Positions 17,950 through 27,581 of a stretch of DNA of 64,000 nucleotides are shown piece after piece. The DNA comes from an uncultured Peptostreptococcaceae bacterium (GTDB lineage: Bacteria > Bacillota > Clostridia > Peptostreptococcales > Peptostreptococcaceae), in NCBI GenBank assembly GCA_947072565.1, contig CAMTIM010000043.1, positions 248,001 through 312,000 on the forward strand, given 5' to 3'. How positions within the stretch are numbered: the stretch's first letter is position 1; the number at the start of each line of letters is the position of its first letter. The translations under genes and the position numbers were made by a program. The notes beneath the pieces are model-generated. The model saw nothing but the letters and a program-made list of their open reading frames with translations. It was not told the origin of the DNA and did not search any database.

Positions 17950-18807
17950 TTATCTTTTTGCATGCTGGTCTAAAAATGATAATACGCCTTGTGCTATACC
18001 TTCTGCTAATTTATCTTGATATTTTTCATCTATTAATTTTTGTTGTTCTTTAGGATTACTTATAAATCCACATTCAACTAATACTGCAGGAACACGAGTA
18101 TCTCTTAATACTTCTAGCACTTGCTGTTTTACACCTCTATCTCTAATTGGTATATACGATGCAATACTCTTTTGTACATACTTTGCAAGTTCTAATGACT
18201 TGTCACTTGAATTATTTTCCATTCTGTAATAAGTTTCTGTCCCATAAGCACTATCATCACCTAATTGAGCATTCATGTGTATTGATACAAGCGCATCTAC
18301 ATATGGATTTTGAGAATTTATCATTTTCACTCTATCCTCTACACTTACAGATTCATCATCTGATCTTGTTAAAACAACTTGTATATCATTTTGTTTTGAT
18401 AACATACCTGCTACTTTTTTTCCAATTTGAAGATCTAGATCTTTTTCATATACTGTTTTTTTAGAATCCTCGCCTACTGTATAAGTTCCTAAATTACCTT
18501 TATCTTTTCCACCGTGACCTGGATCTATTGCTATAGTGTATTTTTTATTTAATGCTTCTTTTTTCTCGTTTTCTAAATTATATTGCTTTTGAGCTTCTAT
18601 AGCTTTTTGTTTCTCAACTTCTTGTTTTTTCATATTATCTATATTTTGTGCTACTTTAGAAATGCCAAGTGTAGCTCTATTTATACCGAATATAAATATA
18701 CCTATGATACAAATTAAAAACACTAGTCTCTTCTTATTTATTTTTTTCTTTTTCAATTTTGTCCTAGTTGTTCTTCTAGTATTATTTGTAGTTTTTTTCG
18801 TTGACAT
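17950..18807 (-). CDS. membrane-anchored N-acetylmuramoyl-L-alanine amidase (Amidase_3)
   Basis: The 285-residue protein starts with a very basic cytoplasmic tail (residues 1-27), then one signal-anchor helix (LVFLICIIGIFIFGI, about 28-42), then a coiled linker. The zinc amidase domain follows (about 92-285), with IAIDPGHGGKD (first Zn His), VSIHMNAQ (second His region) and VPAVLVECGF (catalytic Glu). It cleaves the bond between muramic acid and the stem peptide outside the membrane. It is the counterpart of an amidase in the same position in C. difficile, from memory. Confidence 0.92.
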   Translation of the reverse strand: MSTKKTTNNTRRTTRTKLKKKKINKKRLVFLICIIGIFIFGINRATLGISKVAQNIDNMKKQEVEKQKAIEAQKQYNLENEKKEALNKKYTIAIDPGHGGKDKGNLGTYTVGEDSKKTVYEKDLDLQIGKKVAGMLSKQNDIQVVLTRSDDESVSVEDRVKMINSQNPYVDALVSIHMNAQLGDDSAYGTETYYRMENNSSDKSLELAKYVQKSIASYIPIRDRGVKQQVLEVLRDTRVPAVLVECGFISNPKEQQKLIDEKYQDKLAEGIAQGVLSFLDQHAKR

Positions 18808-18908
18808 ATTTATATACCTTTCTGACGTTAGTTTAATTATATCAATAAATTTATTTTAACATCCAAAAAGGTTTTTTTCAATATTTACCAAGCTACTTAG
18901 TTATTTTT

Positions 18909-19553
18909 TTATCCTCCAAGAGTAACATCTTGCTTATCATACCAATTAAATGCATCACATATATGGTTTTCATTAAACGCTGGCCAATAATCATCTATAA
19001 CATAAAAGTCTGCATAAATAGATTGAACAGGTAAAAATCCGCTCAAACGTCTTCTTCCGCCCCATCTTATTATTAAATCAAGTCTTGATATATCAAAAGA
19101 CTGTATATGTTGTTGTATGTTATTTTTATTAACTTTTTGTGCATCAGCTAAAGTATTTAAGTCCCAATGCCATCCATAGTTTACTAATAAATTAGCTTTT
19201 ATTTGTCCTGGCTTAGCTTCTGCCCTTTGTGTATATGGTAACAATTCTTTAGGAAACATTGGTGATTTTGTATTTCCTATTACAAGTAATGCTGCCCCTT
19301 CTTGTACTAGCATATTTGCGGCTTCTACACACGCTTTTGTAAATGCTTGTGTTTGGTCTGCTGGTCGCTTTGTGTTGTCTGTAGTAAATCCATAAAACGT
19401 TACTTCGTCTACTCCCATATCTCTACATTTTCTATATGCATCAAGCCCTGGGTCTAGTCCTTTATCATATCCTTTATCTTTTGTCATTCCTTGGTTTTGT
19501 GCCCATCTTCTATTTCCATCAGGTATGATTCCAACATGTTTGGGTACTCTCAT
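18909..19553 (-). CDS. short UppS-family isoprenyl transferase paralogue
   Basis: The start is ATG 19553, eight bases after AAAGGTGG. The 214-residue product is shorter than typical undecaprenyl diphosphate synthase (about 250). Conserved parts are GIIPDGNRRWA (about 9-19) and FYGFTTDN. The C-terminal block reads IRWGGRRRLSGFLPVQSIYADFYV-like, where standard enzymes have an acidic residue in an R-x-G-G-E motif. The acidic residue is replaced by Arg. It may make a differently sized polyprenyl chain or have another role; the essential UppS is expected elsewhere in the genome. Confidence 0.85.
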   Translation of the reverse strand: MRVPKHVGIIPDGNRRWAQNQGMTKDKGYDKGLDPGLDAYRKCRDMGVDEVTFYGFTTDNTKRPADQTQAFTKACVEAANMLVQEGAALLVIGNTKSPMFPKELLPYTQRAEAKPGQIKANLLVNYGWHWDLNTLADAQKVNKNNIQQHIQSFDISRLDLIIRWGGRRRLSGFLPVQSIYADFYVIDDYWPAFNENHICDAFNWYDKQDVTLGG

Positions 19554-19754
19554 ATACGTTTCCACCTTTCTATCTTATCTATATATATTTGATTATTTAC
19601 ATTTTTTAGGAATATTACTCTTCTTTTATCAAATAATATTGCTATATAGTTGCTATTTTTTGTTAATTTTTATATATTTTAATAGTAGGCTATTTTTTAC
19701 TTATTTATAATTTGAAATTATTTAAGTAAATTAGTTATCAAATAGGAGGGTATG

Positions 19755-20219
19755 ATGAAAAAATTATTAATATTATTTACAATTATTTTTACTTTAGGTG
19801 CAGTTGGATGTTCATCTAAAGCAAAAGTAGCAGATGTTCCTGTTGAAGATATCAAAACTTCTATTAATAACAAAACACTTTTAGCTATTGAACCTGTATC
19901 AGAACTAGATGCGAAAGAATTCCATGCTTTTGAAACTGTTAAAGAAAATATTACAGAAGGATTTGTTTTGCAAGCTATGATAAACGTTAAATTACAAGAT
20001 GTATTTGTAGTTAAAACTAATGATACCGAAAAAGTAAAACAAGCTATAACAAAATACAAAGAAGACTCTCTAAAAATGTTTGCTGATGGATACGGCGGAG
20101 TGGAAAATGTAGAAGCTGTAAATAATTCTATACTAAAGAGCAAAGGTAACTATGTTTATTTTATAGCTACACCTAATGCTAAAGATATAGAGGCAAAAAT
20201 TTTAGAACTAATAAAGTAA
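19755..20219 (+). CDS. DUF4358-type lipoprotein
   Basis: AGGAGGG ends four bases before ATG 19755; an adjacent ATG at 19752 is too close. The 154-residue precursor has a lipoprotein signal (KKLLILFTIIFTLGAVGC, lipobox LGAVGC, lipidated Cys near 19). A mature region follows with the DUF4358 pattern of paired beta/alpha segments (FVLQAMINVKLQDVFVVKTND). It is exported and membrane-attached. DUF4358 proteins have no established role; many lie beside acyltransferase pairs, as here. Confidence 0.8.
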   Translation: MKKLLILFTIIFTLGAVGCSSKAKVADVPVEDIKTSINNKTLLAIEPVSELDAKEFHAFETVKENITEGFVLQAMINVKLQDVFVVKTNDTEKVKQAITKYKEDSLKMFADGYGGVENVEAVNNSILKSKGNYVYFIATPNAKDIEAKILELIK

Positions 20220-20231
20220 TTTTTAAGATTT

Positions 20232-20274
20232 AAATAACAAAAGACCTTTTATTATAAAAGGTCTTTTGTTATTT
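20232..20274 (+). terminator. terminator after the lipoprotein gene
   Basis: A stem of at least 15 bp (20236-20250 with 20256-20270), a five-base loop and a U-run. It is followed closely by the MBOAT gene. Confidence 0.85.
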
Positions 20275-20313
20275 AATACATATTAATAAAAAAAATTGAA
20301 AGTTGGTGATGTC

Positions 20314-21636
20314 TTGGTTTTTAGTAGCATAACATTTTTATTTTATTTTTTACCTATAGTTATATTTACTTATTTTATATCGCCATATAAAATAAAGAAT
20401 CTAATTTTATTAATATTTAGTTTGATATTTTACGCTTTTGGTGAGCCGATATATATATTTGTTATGATATTTTCTTGTTTAGTTGATTATACTAACGCAC
20501 TTATAATTGATAAATATAGAAAAACTTTTAAAGCTAAATTTGCATTAATATCTTCTATTGTTATAAATTTAAGCTTATTAGGATTTTTTAAATATAGTAA
20601 TCTTGTAAGTTTACCTATTGGAATTAGTTTTTATACTTTCCAAACAATGTCATACACTATAGATGTTTATAGAGATAAAGCCCCTGTTCAAAAGAATATT
20701 ATTTCACTAGCTACTTTTGTAACATTGTTTCCACAATTAGTCGCTGGACCTATTGTAAGGTACTGTGACATAGTTTATGAACTAAATAATAGACATCATA
20801 ACATCGATATGATTTATGATGGCATTTATAGATTTATAATAGGACTTTCTAAAAAAGTTATTTTGGCTAATAATTTAGGTTTAATTTGGTTTAATATTAA
20901 ATCATCATCTTATTCAGATTTATCTAGTGCTACTGCTTGGCTTGGAATTATATGTTTTACACTACAAATTTACTTTGATTTTTCTGGGTATTCAGATATG
21001 GCTATAGGACTTGGTAAAATATTTGGATTTAATTTTTTAGAAAACTTTAATTTCCCATATATATCAAAGTCTATAACAGAGTTTTGGAGAAGATGGCATA
21101 TATCACTTGGGATTTGGTTTAGAGATTATGTATATATACCTCTAGGCGGAAATAGATGTTCAAATTCAAGATGGTTTCTAAATGTTTTTATAGTTTGGTT
21201 TTTGACCGGTTTATGGCATGGAGCAGGTTTTAATTTTATATTATGGGGAATTTATTTTGGTATCATCTTAATATTAGAAAAATTATTTTTATTAAAAATT
21301 CTAGATAAATCACCTAATATATTAAATCATATTTATGTAATGTTTTTAGTGATAATAGGATTTGTTATTTTTGATATAACTAGTATAGATAAAATTTTTA
21401 ATTATTTAAATGCTATGTTTAGTTTTGATAATATCTTTGATAAACATTTTTATTATTATCTAATTCCAAATATAATACTTTTAGCTTTTTCTATATTAGC
21501 TTGTACTCCAATTATCAAAGATACTTTAGAAAAATATAAATATTTAAGACTAATAAGTTTAATATTTGGATTGATTTTATCTACAGCATTTTTAGTAGAT
21601 GCTTCTTTTAATCCATTTTTATATTTTAGATTCTAA
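20314..21636 (+). CDS. MBOAT O-acyltransferase (AlgI/DltB-like)
   Basis: The start is taken as TTG 20314, which gives VFSSITFLFYFLP, the usual AlgI-type N-terminus; a second TTG six codons upstream is in frame. About ten membrane helices are evident in 440 residues. The MBOAT catalytic histidine lies in WFLTGLWHGAGFNFILWG (about 300-317), and an earlier motif FWRRWHISLGIWFRDYVYIPLGG spans about 256-278. These enzymes carry acetyl groups across the membrane to surface polysaccharide. The partner DHHW protein follows 65 bp downstream. Confidence 0.93.
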   Translation: MVFSSITFLFYFLPIVIFTYFISPYKIKNLILLIFSLIFYAFGEPIYIFVMIFSCLVDYTNALIIDKYRKTFKAKFALISSIVINLSLLGFFKYSNLVSLPIGISFYTFQTMSYTIDVYRDKAPVQKNIISLATFVTLFPQLVAGPIVRYCDIVYELNNRHHNIDMIYDGIYRFIIGLSKKVILANNLGLIWFNIKSSSYSDLSSATAWLGIICFTLQIYFDFSGYSDMAIGLGKIFGFNFLENFNFPYISKSITEFWRRWHISLGIWFRDYVYIPLGGNRCSNSRWFLNVFIVWFLTGLWHGAGFNFILWGIYFGIILILEKLFLLKILDKSPNILNHIYVMFLVIIGFVIFDITSIDKIFNYLNAMFSFDNIFDKHFYYYLIPNIILLAFSILACTPIIKDTLEKYKYLRLISLIFGLILSTAFLVDASFNPFLYFRF

Positions 21637-21701
21637 ATTCTAAATTAAGTTTTGAAATATTTATGATTTTATACATGCTATAAAATTTGAGAGGTGAATT
21701 T

Positions 21702-22823
21702 ATGAATAACAATTTTTTAAAATATATAACTATAATATTTTTCTTTGGATTTATTTTTATAGTTCCAATAATAACTTTGTTCACTCCAGATAAAAAAATA
21801 AGTGAAATAGAAAATAAAATACTTACACCACTACCTAAACTAACTTTAGATAATATATTAGATAAAAGTTTTATGACTAACTTTGATAAATATAGTAATG
21901 ACCACATTCCTTTAAGAACGGATTTTTTAAAACTTAAAAATTCTTATAATTATATTGTAGGAAATAGAAAATTTAGAGATGTTTATATAAGTAAAGATGC
22001 TAAATTTATGGAACAATTTATATTTAATAAATCTACAATAGACCAAAATATTTATAATATCAAAAACATTTCAAAGTTTTTATATGATAACTATGATATT
22101 AAGTCTACGCTTATGGTTGTTCCAACTTCTATAGCTTTTTACGAAAAAGAACTTCCTCCCTTTTCTATAACTGATGACCAAAGAAAAGCTTTAAATTATA
22201 TAGATTCAAATATAGGTAGTACTTTAAATTTTTACAGTCCATATGAAGTTTTAAATAAACATAAAGATTCGCCAATATACTTTAATACAGACCATCATTG
22301 GACTCAATTAGGAGCTAGATTAGCTTATCAAGATTTGTATAAAAAAGATTCTTTTGCTAAACCTTTAAACTATAAAAAAGTTTGTGATAATTTTTTTGGT
22401 ACTTATTATTCAAAAGCTCTACTGCCTAATATTAAAGGTGATAGTATCTATGCTTATCAAGATTTTAATAATTTTAAAATTAGTGTTGATTTTGATAAAA
22501 AATTTAATACTCTATATGATGAAAATAAATTAAATACTAAAAATAAATATCAATATTTTCTTCATGGAGATCCTGCTTTTGCTATTATAGATGGTAATTC
22601 TAATAATAATGATGAAATTTTAATTTTTAAAGACTCTTATGCTCATAACTTTATACCTTTTTTAACTTCACATTATAATAAAATTCATGTGGTTGACCCT
22701 AGATATTATAATATTGACCTAAAAAGCTATTTATCTAAAAATAAAAATATAAACAATGTTTTATTTATCAATAATATACAAACATTAAACTCTAATAATA
22801 TATACAAACAAAACAATCTATAA
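21702..22823 (+). CDS. DHHW (AlgJ/DltD-like) acetylation partner protein
   Basis: The start is ATG 21702 with GAGAGGTG upstream. The 373-residue product has one N-terminal membrane helix (YITIIFFFGFIFIVPIITLF, about 8-27) and an extracellular domain. That domain carries the motif FNTDHHWTQLGA (about 195-206) and a catalytic-style Ser in IFKDSYAHNF (about 305-314). DHHW/SGNH-like proteins finish the transfer of acetyl from the MBOAT protein to glycan. The gene pair probably decorates the surface polymer made by the 28-43 kb locus. Confidence 0.9.
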   Translation: MNNNFLKYITIIFFFGFIFIVPIITLFTPDKKISEIENKILTPLPKLTLDNILDKSFMTNFDKYSNDHIPLRTDFLKLKNSYNYIVGNRKFRDVYISKDAKFMEQFIFNKSTIDQNIYNIKNISKFLYDNYDIKSTLMVVPTSIAFYEKELPPFSITDDQRKALNYIDSNIGSTLNFYSPYEVLNKHKDSPIYFNTDHHWTQLGARLAYQDLYKKDSFAKPLNYKKVCDNFFGTYYSKALLPNIKGDSIYAYQDFNNFKISVDFDKKFNTLYDENKLNTKNKYQYFLHGDPAFAIIDGNSNNNDEILIFKDSYAHNFIPFLTSHYNKIHVVDPRYYNIDLKSYLSKNKNINNVLFINNIQTLNSNNIYKQNNL

Positions 22824-22853
22824 ATTAATCTTGATTATTTTTATAGATTGTTT
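22811..22853. terminator. shared terminator between convergent genes
   Basis: A 14-bp stem (22811-22824 with 22840-22853) overlaps the last codons of the DHHW gene and is followed by U-runs; the convergent amidase gene ends at 22860. Confidence 0.75.
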
Positions 22854-22859
22854 TATTTT

Positions 22860-23381
22860 TCAATAATTGTAATAACCAAGTATTTTTATATATATTTTTT
22901 CTCCTTCTTTTAAACTTAGAGGATAGTCTAATAGGTTATAGGTATGTTGGCATATTAAATAATCATCTATATACTCTCCATCTAACAATATATCTGTAAT
23001 TATCATAGTATGATAAGATTCACCTTCATAAACTAATTGAACAATATCACCTAGTTCTAATTCATTGTATTTTGCCATTCTTGCATATACTCCAAAATTT
23101 TGAGTATCACTTTTATTATTACCTATTATATATCTATAAAAAGGTTGTGCCGCAGTCCAAGTTGGAGTTCTAGAGTTTTCACTATACCAATACCATTTTT
23201 TAAGTACATTCTCTCCTTGAGCATCAAATGGTATTTTTCCAGCTTTTATACATTGGGATATATAATTTGTGCAGTTTCCTCCATAATTATCATAATTAGC
23301 ATAAGAAGGATTATATGATAATGCCCACTTTCTAGCATATGCTACTGCCTTTTCTCTATCATATTCTTGTAATACTTTCAT
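22860..23381 (-). CDS. Amidase_6-domain protein
   Basis: The 173-residue product has no signal peptide. The Amidase_6 signature covers most of it: DREKAVAYARKWA (about 8-20), YGGNCTNYISQCI (about 33-45, putative catalytic Cys) and ESYHTMIITDI (about 121-131, putative His). Such domains are predicted papain-like amidases, often acting on peptidoglycan-type substrates. Lack of an export signal means it either acts inside the cell or spore or is released by lysis. It is translated 12 bases after the DUF3298 gene stop. Confidence 0.85.
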   Translation of the reverse strand: MKVLQEYDREKAVAYARKWALSYNPSYANYDNYGGNCTNYISQCIKAGKIPFDAQGENVLKKWYWYSENSRTPTWTAAQPFYRYIIGNNKSDTQNFGVYARMAKYNELELGDIVQLVYEGESYHTMIITDILLDGEYIDDYLICQHTYNLLDYPLSLKEGEKIYIKILGYYNY

Positions 23382-23392
23382 CTCACACCCCC

Positions 23393-24055
23393 TTAGTGTG
23401 TAACTTTATCTTTATTTCTCCATATATTATTGATAGTGTATTTACTTAAATAATCTTTGTAATCAGAAAACAAAAGCTTAATTTCTATAAAATGAGGTAT
23501 ATCTTTACTCATTTCATAGCTAGAAAAACATATTACTACTCCATCTTCTTCTATATAAAAATCTTGATCATCATCTATATATTTAAATTTATTTGCTTTA
23601 TCAAAATCTTCATAACTATCACAGTATTCATTTGCAATAAGTTTAATTTCATTTGATATATTTTCACTTATTATATCCCTAATATTTGTAGTAGTATCAA
23701 AAATATCTCTTAAACTAATATATTGACCTAATCCTATATCATAATTGTAACAATTTACATAAGTTATATCGTATAATCCTATCAATTGTGAGAATTCTAT
23801 AGGTATACTTATAATGTCATTTTCATTAAATGCTACTTTGTATTCACTAATTATATTAAGTATGTCATTGAATCTAGAATTGCTTAAATTATCATTTATT
23901 ACATGTTTAAATGATATTACATCTTCATATATTAATTGATTTATTACTGATATTATATTTTTTTTATATTCTTGTTTTTTTATAAATGGATAGTTTAAAT
24001 TACACTTTACTATTTCGTTATTTTCTTTTATACTTTTGCTGTTAATGTATAACAT
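23393..24055 (-). CDS. DUF3298/DUF4163 (RsiV-like) domain protein
   Basis: The 220-residue product starts after TAGGAGGATTTTT. It has an N-terminal part like DUF4163 (about 15-110) and a C-terminal DUF3298-like part (DIGLGQYISLRDIF at about 105-118, IEEDGVVICFSSYEMS at about 168-183). Related domains occur in the anti-sigma factor RsiV, where they bind lysozyme, and in PdaC. Here there is no membrane segment or signal peptide, so it is a soluble stand-alone version. It is probably in an operon with the Amidase_6 gene. Confidence 0.8.
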   Translation of the reverse strand: MLYINSKSIKENNEIVKCNLNYPFIKKQEYKKNIISVINQLIYEDVISFKHVINDNLSNSRFNDILNIISEYKVAFNENDIISIPIEFSQLIGLYDITYVNCYNYDIGLGQYISLRDIFDTTTNIRDIISENISNEIKLIANEYCDSYEDFDKANKFKYIDDDQDFYIEEDGVVICFSSYEMSKDIPHFIEIKLLFSDYKDYLSKYTINNIWRNKDKVTH

Positions 24056-24238
24056 AAAAATCCTCCTATTTATTTATATATATATTATTTAATATGAATT
24101 TAAGTCATATTTTGTTATATGTTATTAATCAAAGTTATGCTAGTGTTTTTTTTGTAACGATTATACTATTGAATATATTTCAATACTACAATATAATAAG
24201 TATATTATTTTAAAAAAAAGAAGAAAGAAGGTATTAAA

Positions 24239-25267
24239 TTGTCGACATTAAAAAAGATAGTAATATTTTTATCTATACTAGTCATAGCCTTTCCTGCAGC
24301 GGCGTTTGGTTATGTTTATTTTAAGTTAAATGGAATACATGATTCTAGTGTAGATCAAAACATATTAAACTCTACAGACTATAAGTCTGAAAATGGTATC
24401 ACTAATGTACTTTTAATAGGTACTGATGGTAGACCTGACGAAAAAGTTTCAAGATCTGACTCTATGATGATACTTACTATAGACGGTAAGAATAAAAGCC
24501 TTAAGCTTACATCTCTAGCTCGTGATACTTACGTTGATATTCCTGGTCATGGAAAGCAAAAACTTACTCATGCTTATGTATATGGTCAAGAAAACTTATT
24601 AATTGAAACTATAGAAAAGAACTTTGAGCTAGATATACAAAACTATGCTAAAGTTGATTTCTTCTCATTCATGGATATAGTTGATGCCCTAGGTGGGGTT
24701 ACTGTTGATATCCAACAAGGTGAAATAAATGAAATGAATAAATTCATACCAGAAACTTATTCATGGAGTAAAAATCCTGATAAAGGTGAAATTGAGTATA
24801 TGGAAAAAACTGGACCTCAATTATTAAAAGGATATCAATTATTATCATATTCTCGTATTAGACATAATGACTCAGCACTTGAGAGAGACAGAAGACAAAG
24901 AAATGTTATAGAAGGTTTAATGAATGGAGTTAAGAATTTATCTGTTACTAAATATCCTGGGTTAGTTGACACTATACTTCCTTATGTTAAAACTAATATG
25001 AAGCCTACTCAGATTCTTGCATTAGGTGGGAAAGTTTTAGGACTTGGAGATCTTAGTTTAAAACAAATGGAGTTCCCTATAGATGATGACATCCATAGTA
25101 AGGGTCATATAATTAATCATAAAACTGGATGGGTATTAGAATTTGACCCAGACACAGTAGATATATTACATGATTTTATATTCTTAAATGTATTACCAGA
25201 AAACAATGAAAAATTAAAACAAACAAGTCAAAATGCTCAATATCAACAAGACAACCAAAATAATTAA
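24239..25267 (+). CDS. LytR-CpsA-Psr (LCP) family glycopolymer transferase
   Basis: A TTG start at 24239 follows AGAAAGAAGG. The 342-residue product has one N-terminal membrane anchor (about 5-27). The LCP core has NVLLIGTDGRPDE (about 61-73), SDSMMILTID (about 78-87), TSLARDTYVDIPGHG (about 96-110) and YSRIRHNDSALERDRRQR (about 205-222), which supply the acidic and arginine residues that bind lipid pyrophosphate. These enzymes attach secondary polymers to peptidoglycan. The position next to the polysaccharide locus suggests it anchors that polymer. Confidence 0.93.
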   Translation: MSTLKKIVIFLSILVIAFPAAAFGYVYFKLNGIHDSSVDQNILNSTDYKSENGITNVLLIGTDGRPDEKVSRSDSMMILTIDGKNKSLKLTSLARDTYVDIPGHGKQKLTHAYVYGQENLLIETIEKNFELDIQNYAKVDFFSFMDIVDALGGVTVDIQQGEINEMNKFIPETYSWSKNPDKGEIEYMEKTGPQLLKGYQLLSYSRIRHNDSALERDRRQRNVIEGLMNGVKNLSVTKYPGLVDTILPYVKTNMKPTQILALGGKVLGLGDLSLKQMEFPIDDDIHSKGHIINHKTGWVLEFDPDTVDILHDFIFLNVLPENNEKLKQTSQNAQYQQDNQNN

Positions 25268-25270
25268 AAC

Positions 25271-25308
25271 AAAAAGACTATAAGAATCTTAATTCCTATA
25301 GTCTTTTT
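25271..25308. terminator. shared terminator, LCP gene and cwp19-like gene
   Basis: A 12-bp stem (25271-25282 with 25297-25308) with U/A-runs on both sides lies between two convergent genes. Confidence 0.85.
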
Positions 25309-25313
25309 TATTT

Positions 25314-27392
25314 TTATTTTAATAAATCTAAAGTTTTATTGAAAGCTGTTTGATTTATTCCTCCACCAACTTGATATACTAAAGCTGTGTTTTTCTTACC
25401 TAGCACACTGTTTTGAAGAGAACTTACTTCATTTCCTAATATAACTATTGGAGACTTCAATTTAGCTGCTAAAGGTCCTGCGCTTAACGCATCTATCAAA
25501 GGATTACTCTTTGTAACTAATACAGAACTATATTTGCTATCTGTATAAAACTTTTCTATTACTTTAGCATTAGTTTCTTGTCTGTCCTCACCAAATATTC
25601 TATTATTTGATACATTGTTAGAAGTTATTGAGTTTATTTTTTCTATTACTTTATCTGATAAAACTTGACTTCCTCCTATAAAATAGGCATCTTGTAAGTT
25701 TTTAGTTTTTAACCAATTAAATGTATCATTATTAATATTTTCTTTTTCTGATAGTATTATTGGTTGCTTTTCTTCTCCAGCTTTAGATGCTATAGAAAGT
25801 GAATCCGCTTCACCATAACCACCCGTTACATATACTTTATTTATAGGTGATGTTATTTCTTTAGCTATTAAAAGAGATGTTTCATATCTATCTATACCAC
25901 CGATTCTCTTAATTTTAGAACTTGGTAATATAGTGTTTAATTCATTTAATACACTCTCATTAACAACCGTATTTCCACCTATTACTACTATATTTTTAGG
26001 ATTTAGTCTTTTTAACTCAACTTTTGTGGCTTCCGGAATTTTTCCTTTTTCTGTAAGTAATATAGGGGCATCCTTAGAAGTTGCTAAAGGAGTTGCTGTA
26101 ACACCATCTACTACAGAGTTTCCATTTGTTAATACAACACTCTCAGATCCATTTTTCCATCCTTCTTTACTTACTTCTACAGCTGTATCATATCTTTCAT
26201 TTCCTCTAAGGTTTCTTATAGGTATATTGCTAGAATATAATTCTTTCATATCACTTTGAAGCTTAGCATTATTTATAATGTCTCTAGCTGAGAAATACAT
26301 ACTTCCTTTTATTTCACTATATTGTCTATTTAAGTTTATCTGATCTTTTATCTCAGCTGCAACATTTTGATCACCATTCTTACCTTGTTTGTATACGCCT
26401 TGACCTATGTATAAGTTAACATTACTTCCTTTTACTTCATTTGACCACCAACTAACTAGCTTTGAATAATCAGCAACTGAAAATCCTATTGGCCAATAAA
26501 CTTGAGGTACTATATAATCAACAAGTCCTTGTTTTATCCAAGTTCTACTATCTGCAAATAAATCTGAATAACTTTCTTGACCCCTAGTGTCAGACCCAGT
26601 TTCATCACTTGATTTATTTCTCCATATACCGCTTGGGCTTACTCCAAAACCTACATTTGATTTTATACTTTTTATAGACGCTTTTACTTCTCTTAATAAA
26701 GTGTTGACATTTTCTCTTCTCCAGTCACCTTTATCTTGTCCATTTCCATATTTTTTGTATGTCTCATCATCATTCATACCGTCTCTATAGAAATAATCAT
26801 CAAAATGAACACCATCTATATTATAATTTCTTACTACTTCGCTTACAGAGTCCACTATATGCTTTCTAACCTCTGGCAAACCAGGATTGTATGCTAATGC
26901 TTGATAAGCACCATTTTTATGTTGTATTACCCAACTTGGATTAAGTCTTGCTGGATGATTCGATGCTAGAGTATTTAAGTCTGTAGTGCTTGTTGTAACT
27001 CTATAAGGGTTAAACCATGCATGAAACTCCATACCCCTTTTGTGAGCCTCATCTATTAGAAATGGTAGTGGATCATATCCTGGATCTTTACCTTGAGTTC
27101 CTGTAAGATACTCTGACCATGGATTTATGCTTGACTTATATATAGCGTCTCCCTTGGGTCTTACTTGTACAACTACTGTATTTATACCCGATGCCTTTAA
27201 CTTATCTATTAAGTTTATGTATTCTTGTTTTTGTTTTGCTTGATTGTTTTTAGTACTTGGCCAGTCCATGTTGTAAACTGTAGATATCCAAGCTGCTCTC
27301 ATTTCTTGGTCATTACTTAAAGCCGATACGTTCAAATTAAACGTTGTAAATATCATCATAAATGACAATACAAATACTTGCAATTTCTTCAT
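25314..27392 (-). CDS. cwp19: Cwp19-like cell-wall glycoside hydrolase with CWB2 repeats
   Basis: The 692-residue protein has a signal peptide (1-25, ending NVSA). A GHL10/DUF187 catalytic domain follows (about 30-380) with MRAAWISTVYNMDWPS, GMEFHAWFNPYRV, DGVHFDDYFY and YIVPQVYWPIGF. Three CWB2 repeats then follow (about 395-692), each starting with a R-x-x-G-x-x-R-Y/Q-x-T motif such as NERYDTAVEVSKEGW, GIDRYETSLLIAKE and GEDRQETNAKVIE. CWB2 repeats bind the PS-II-type polymer non-covalently. Cwp19 of C. difficile is a peptidoglycan lytic transglycosylase in the same relative position. Confidence 0.93.
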   Translation of the reverse strand: MKKLQVFVLSFMMIFTTFNLNVSALSNDQEMRAAWISTVYNMDWPSTKNNQAKQKQEYINLIDKLKASGINTVVVQVRPKGDAIYKSSINPWSEYLTGTQGKDPGYDPLPFLIDEAHKRGMEFHAWFNPYRVTTSTTDLNTLASNHPARLNPSWVIQHKNGAYQALAYNPGLPEVRKHIVDSVSEVVRNYNIDGVHFDDYFYRDGMNDDETYKKYGNGQDKGDWRRENVNTLLREVKASIKSIKSNVGFGVSPSGIWRNKSSDETGSDTRGQESYSDLFADSRTWIKQGLVDYIVPQVYWPIGFSVADYSKLVSWWSNEVKGSNVNLYIGQGVYKQGKNGDQNVAAEIKDQINLNRQYSEIKGSMYFSARDIINNAKLQSDMKELYSSNIPIRNLRGNERYDTAVEVSKEGWKNGSESVVLTNGNSVVDGVTATPLATSKDAPILLTEKGKIPEATKVELKRLNPKNIVVIGGNTVVNESVLNELNTILPSSKIKRIGGIDRYETSLLIAKEITSPINKVYVTGGYGEADSLSIASKAGEEKQPIILSEKENINNDTFNWLKTKNLQDAYFIGGSQVLSDKVIEKINSITSNNVSNNRIFGEDRQETNAKVIEKFYTDSKYSSVLVTKSNPLIDALSAGPLAAKLKSPIVILGNEVSSLQNSVLGKKNTALVYQVGGGINQTAFNKTLDLLK

Positions 27393-27547
27393 TTTTTCCC
27401 CCTAATTATTATATATTTCACACTTTTTCTACAAACTGCTACATTACAAAGTATACATATTCATACTATAGTAGTCAATTCTTAGAGTTAAAAACAAATT
27501 TATTATCACTATGATTTTTGTTACTATAGTCTTTTATTTACATAAAA

Positions 27548-27576
27548 AAAGCAGTGAATTTTTTATTCACTGCTTT
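27548..27576 (-). terminator. terminator after the NlpC/P60 gene
   Basis: A 12-bp stem (27548-27559 with 27565-27576) followed by a run of seven U on the minus strand. Confidence 0.88.
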
Positions 27577-27581
27577 GTATA

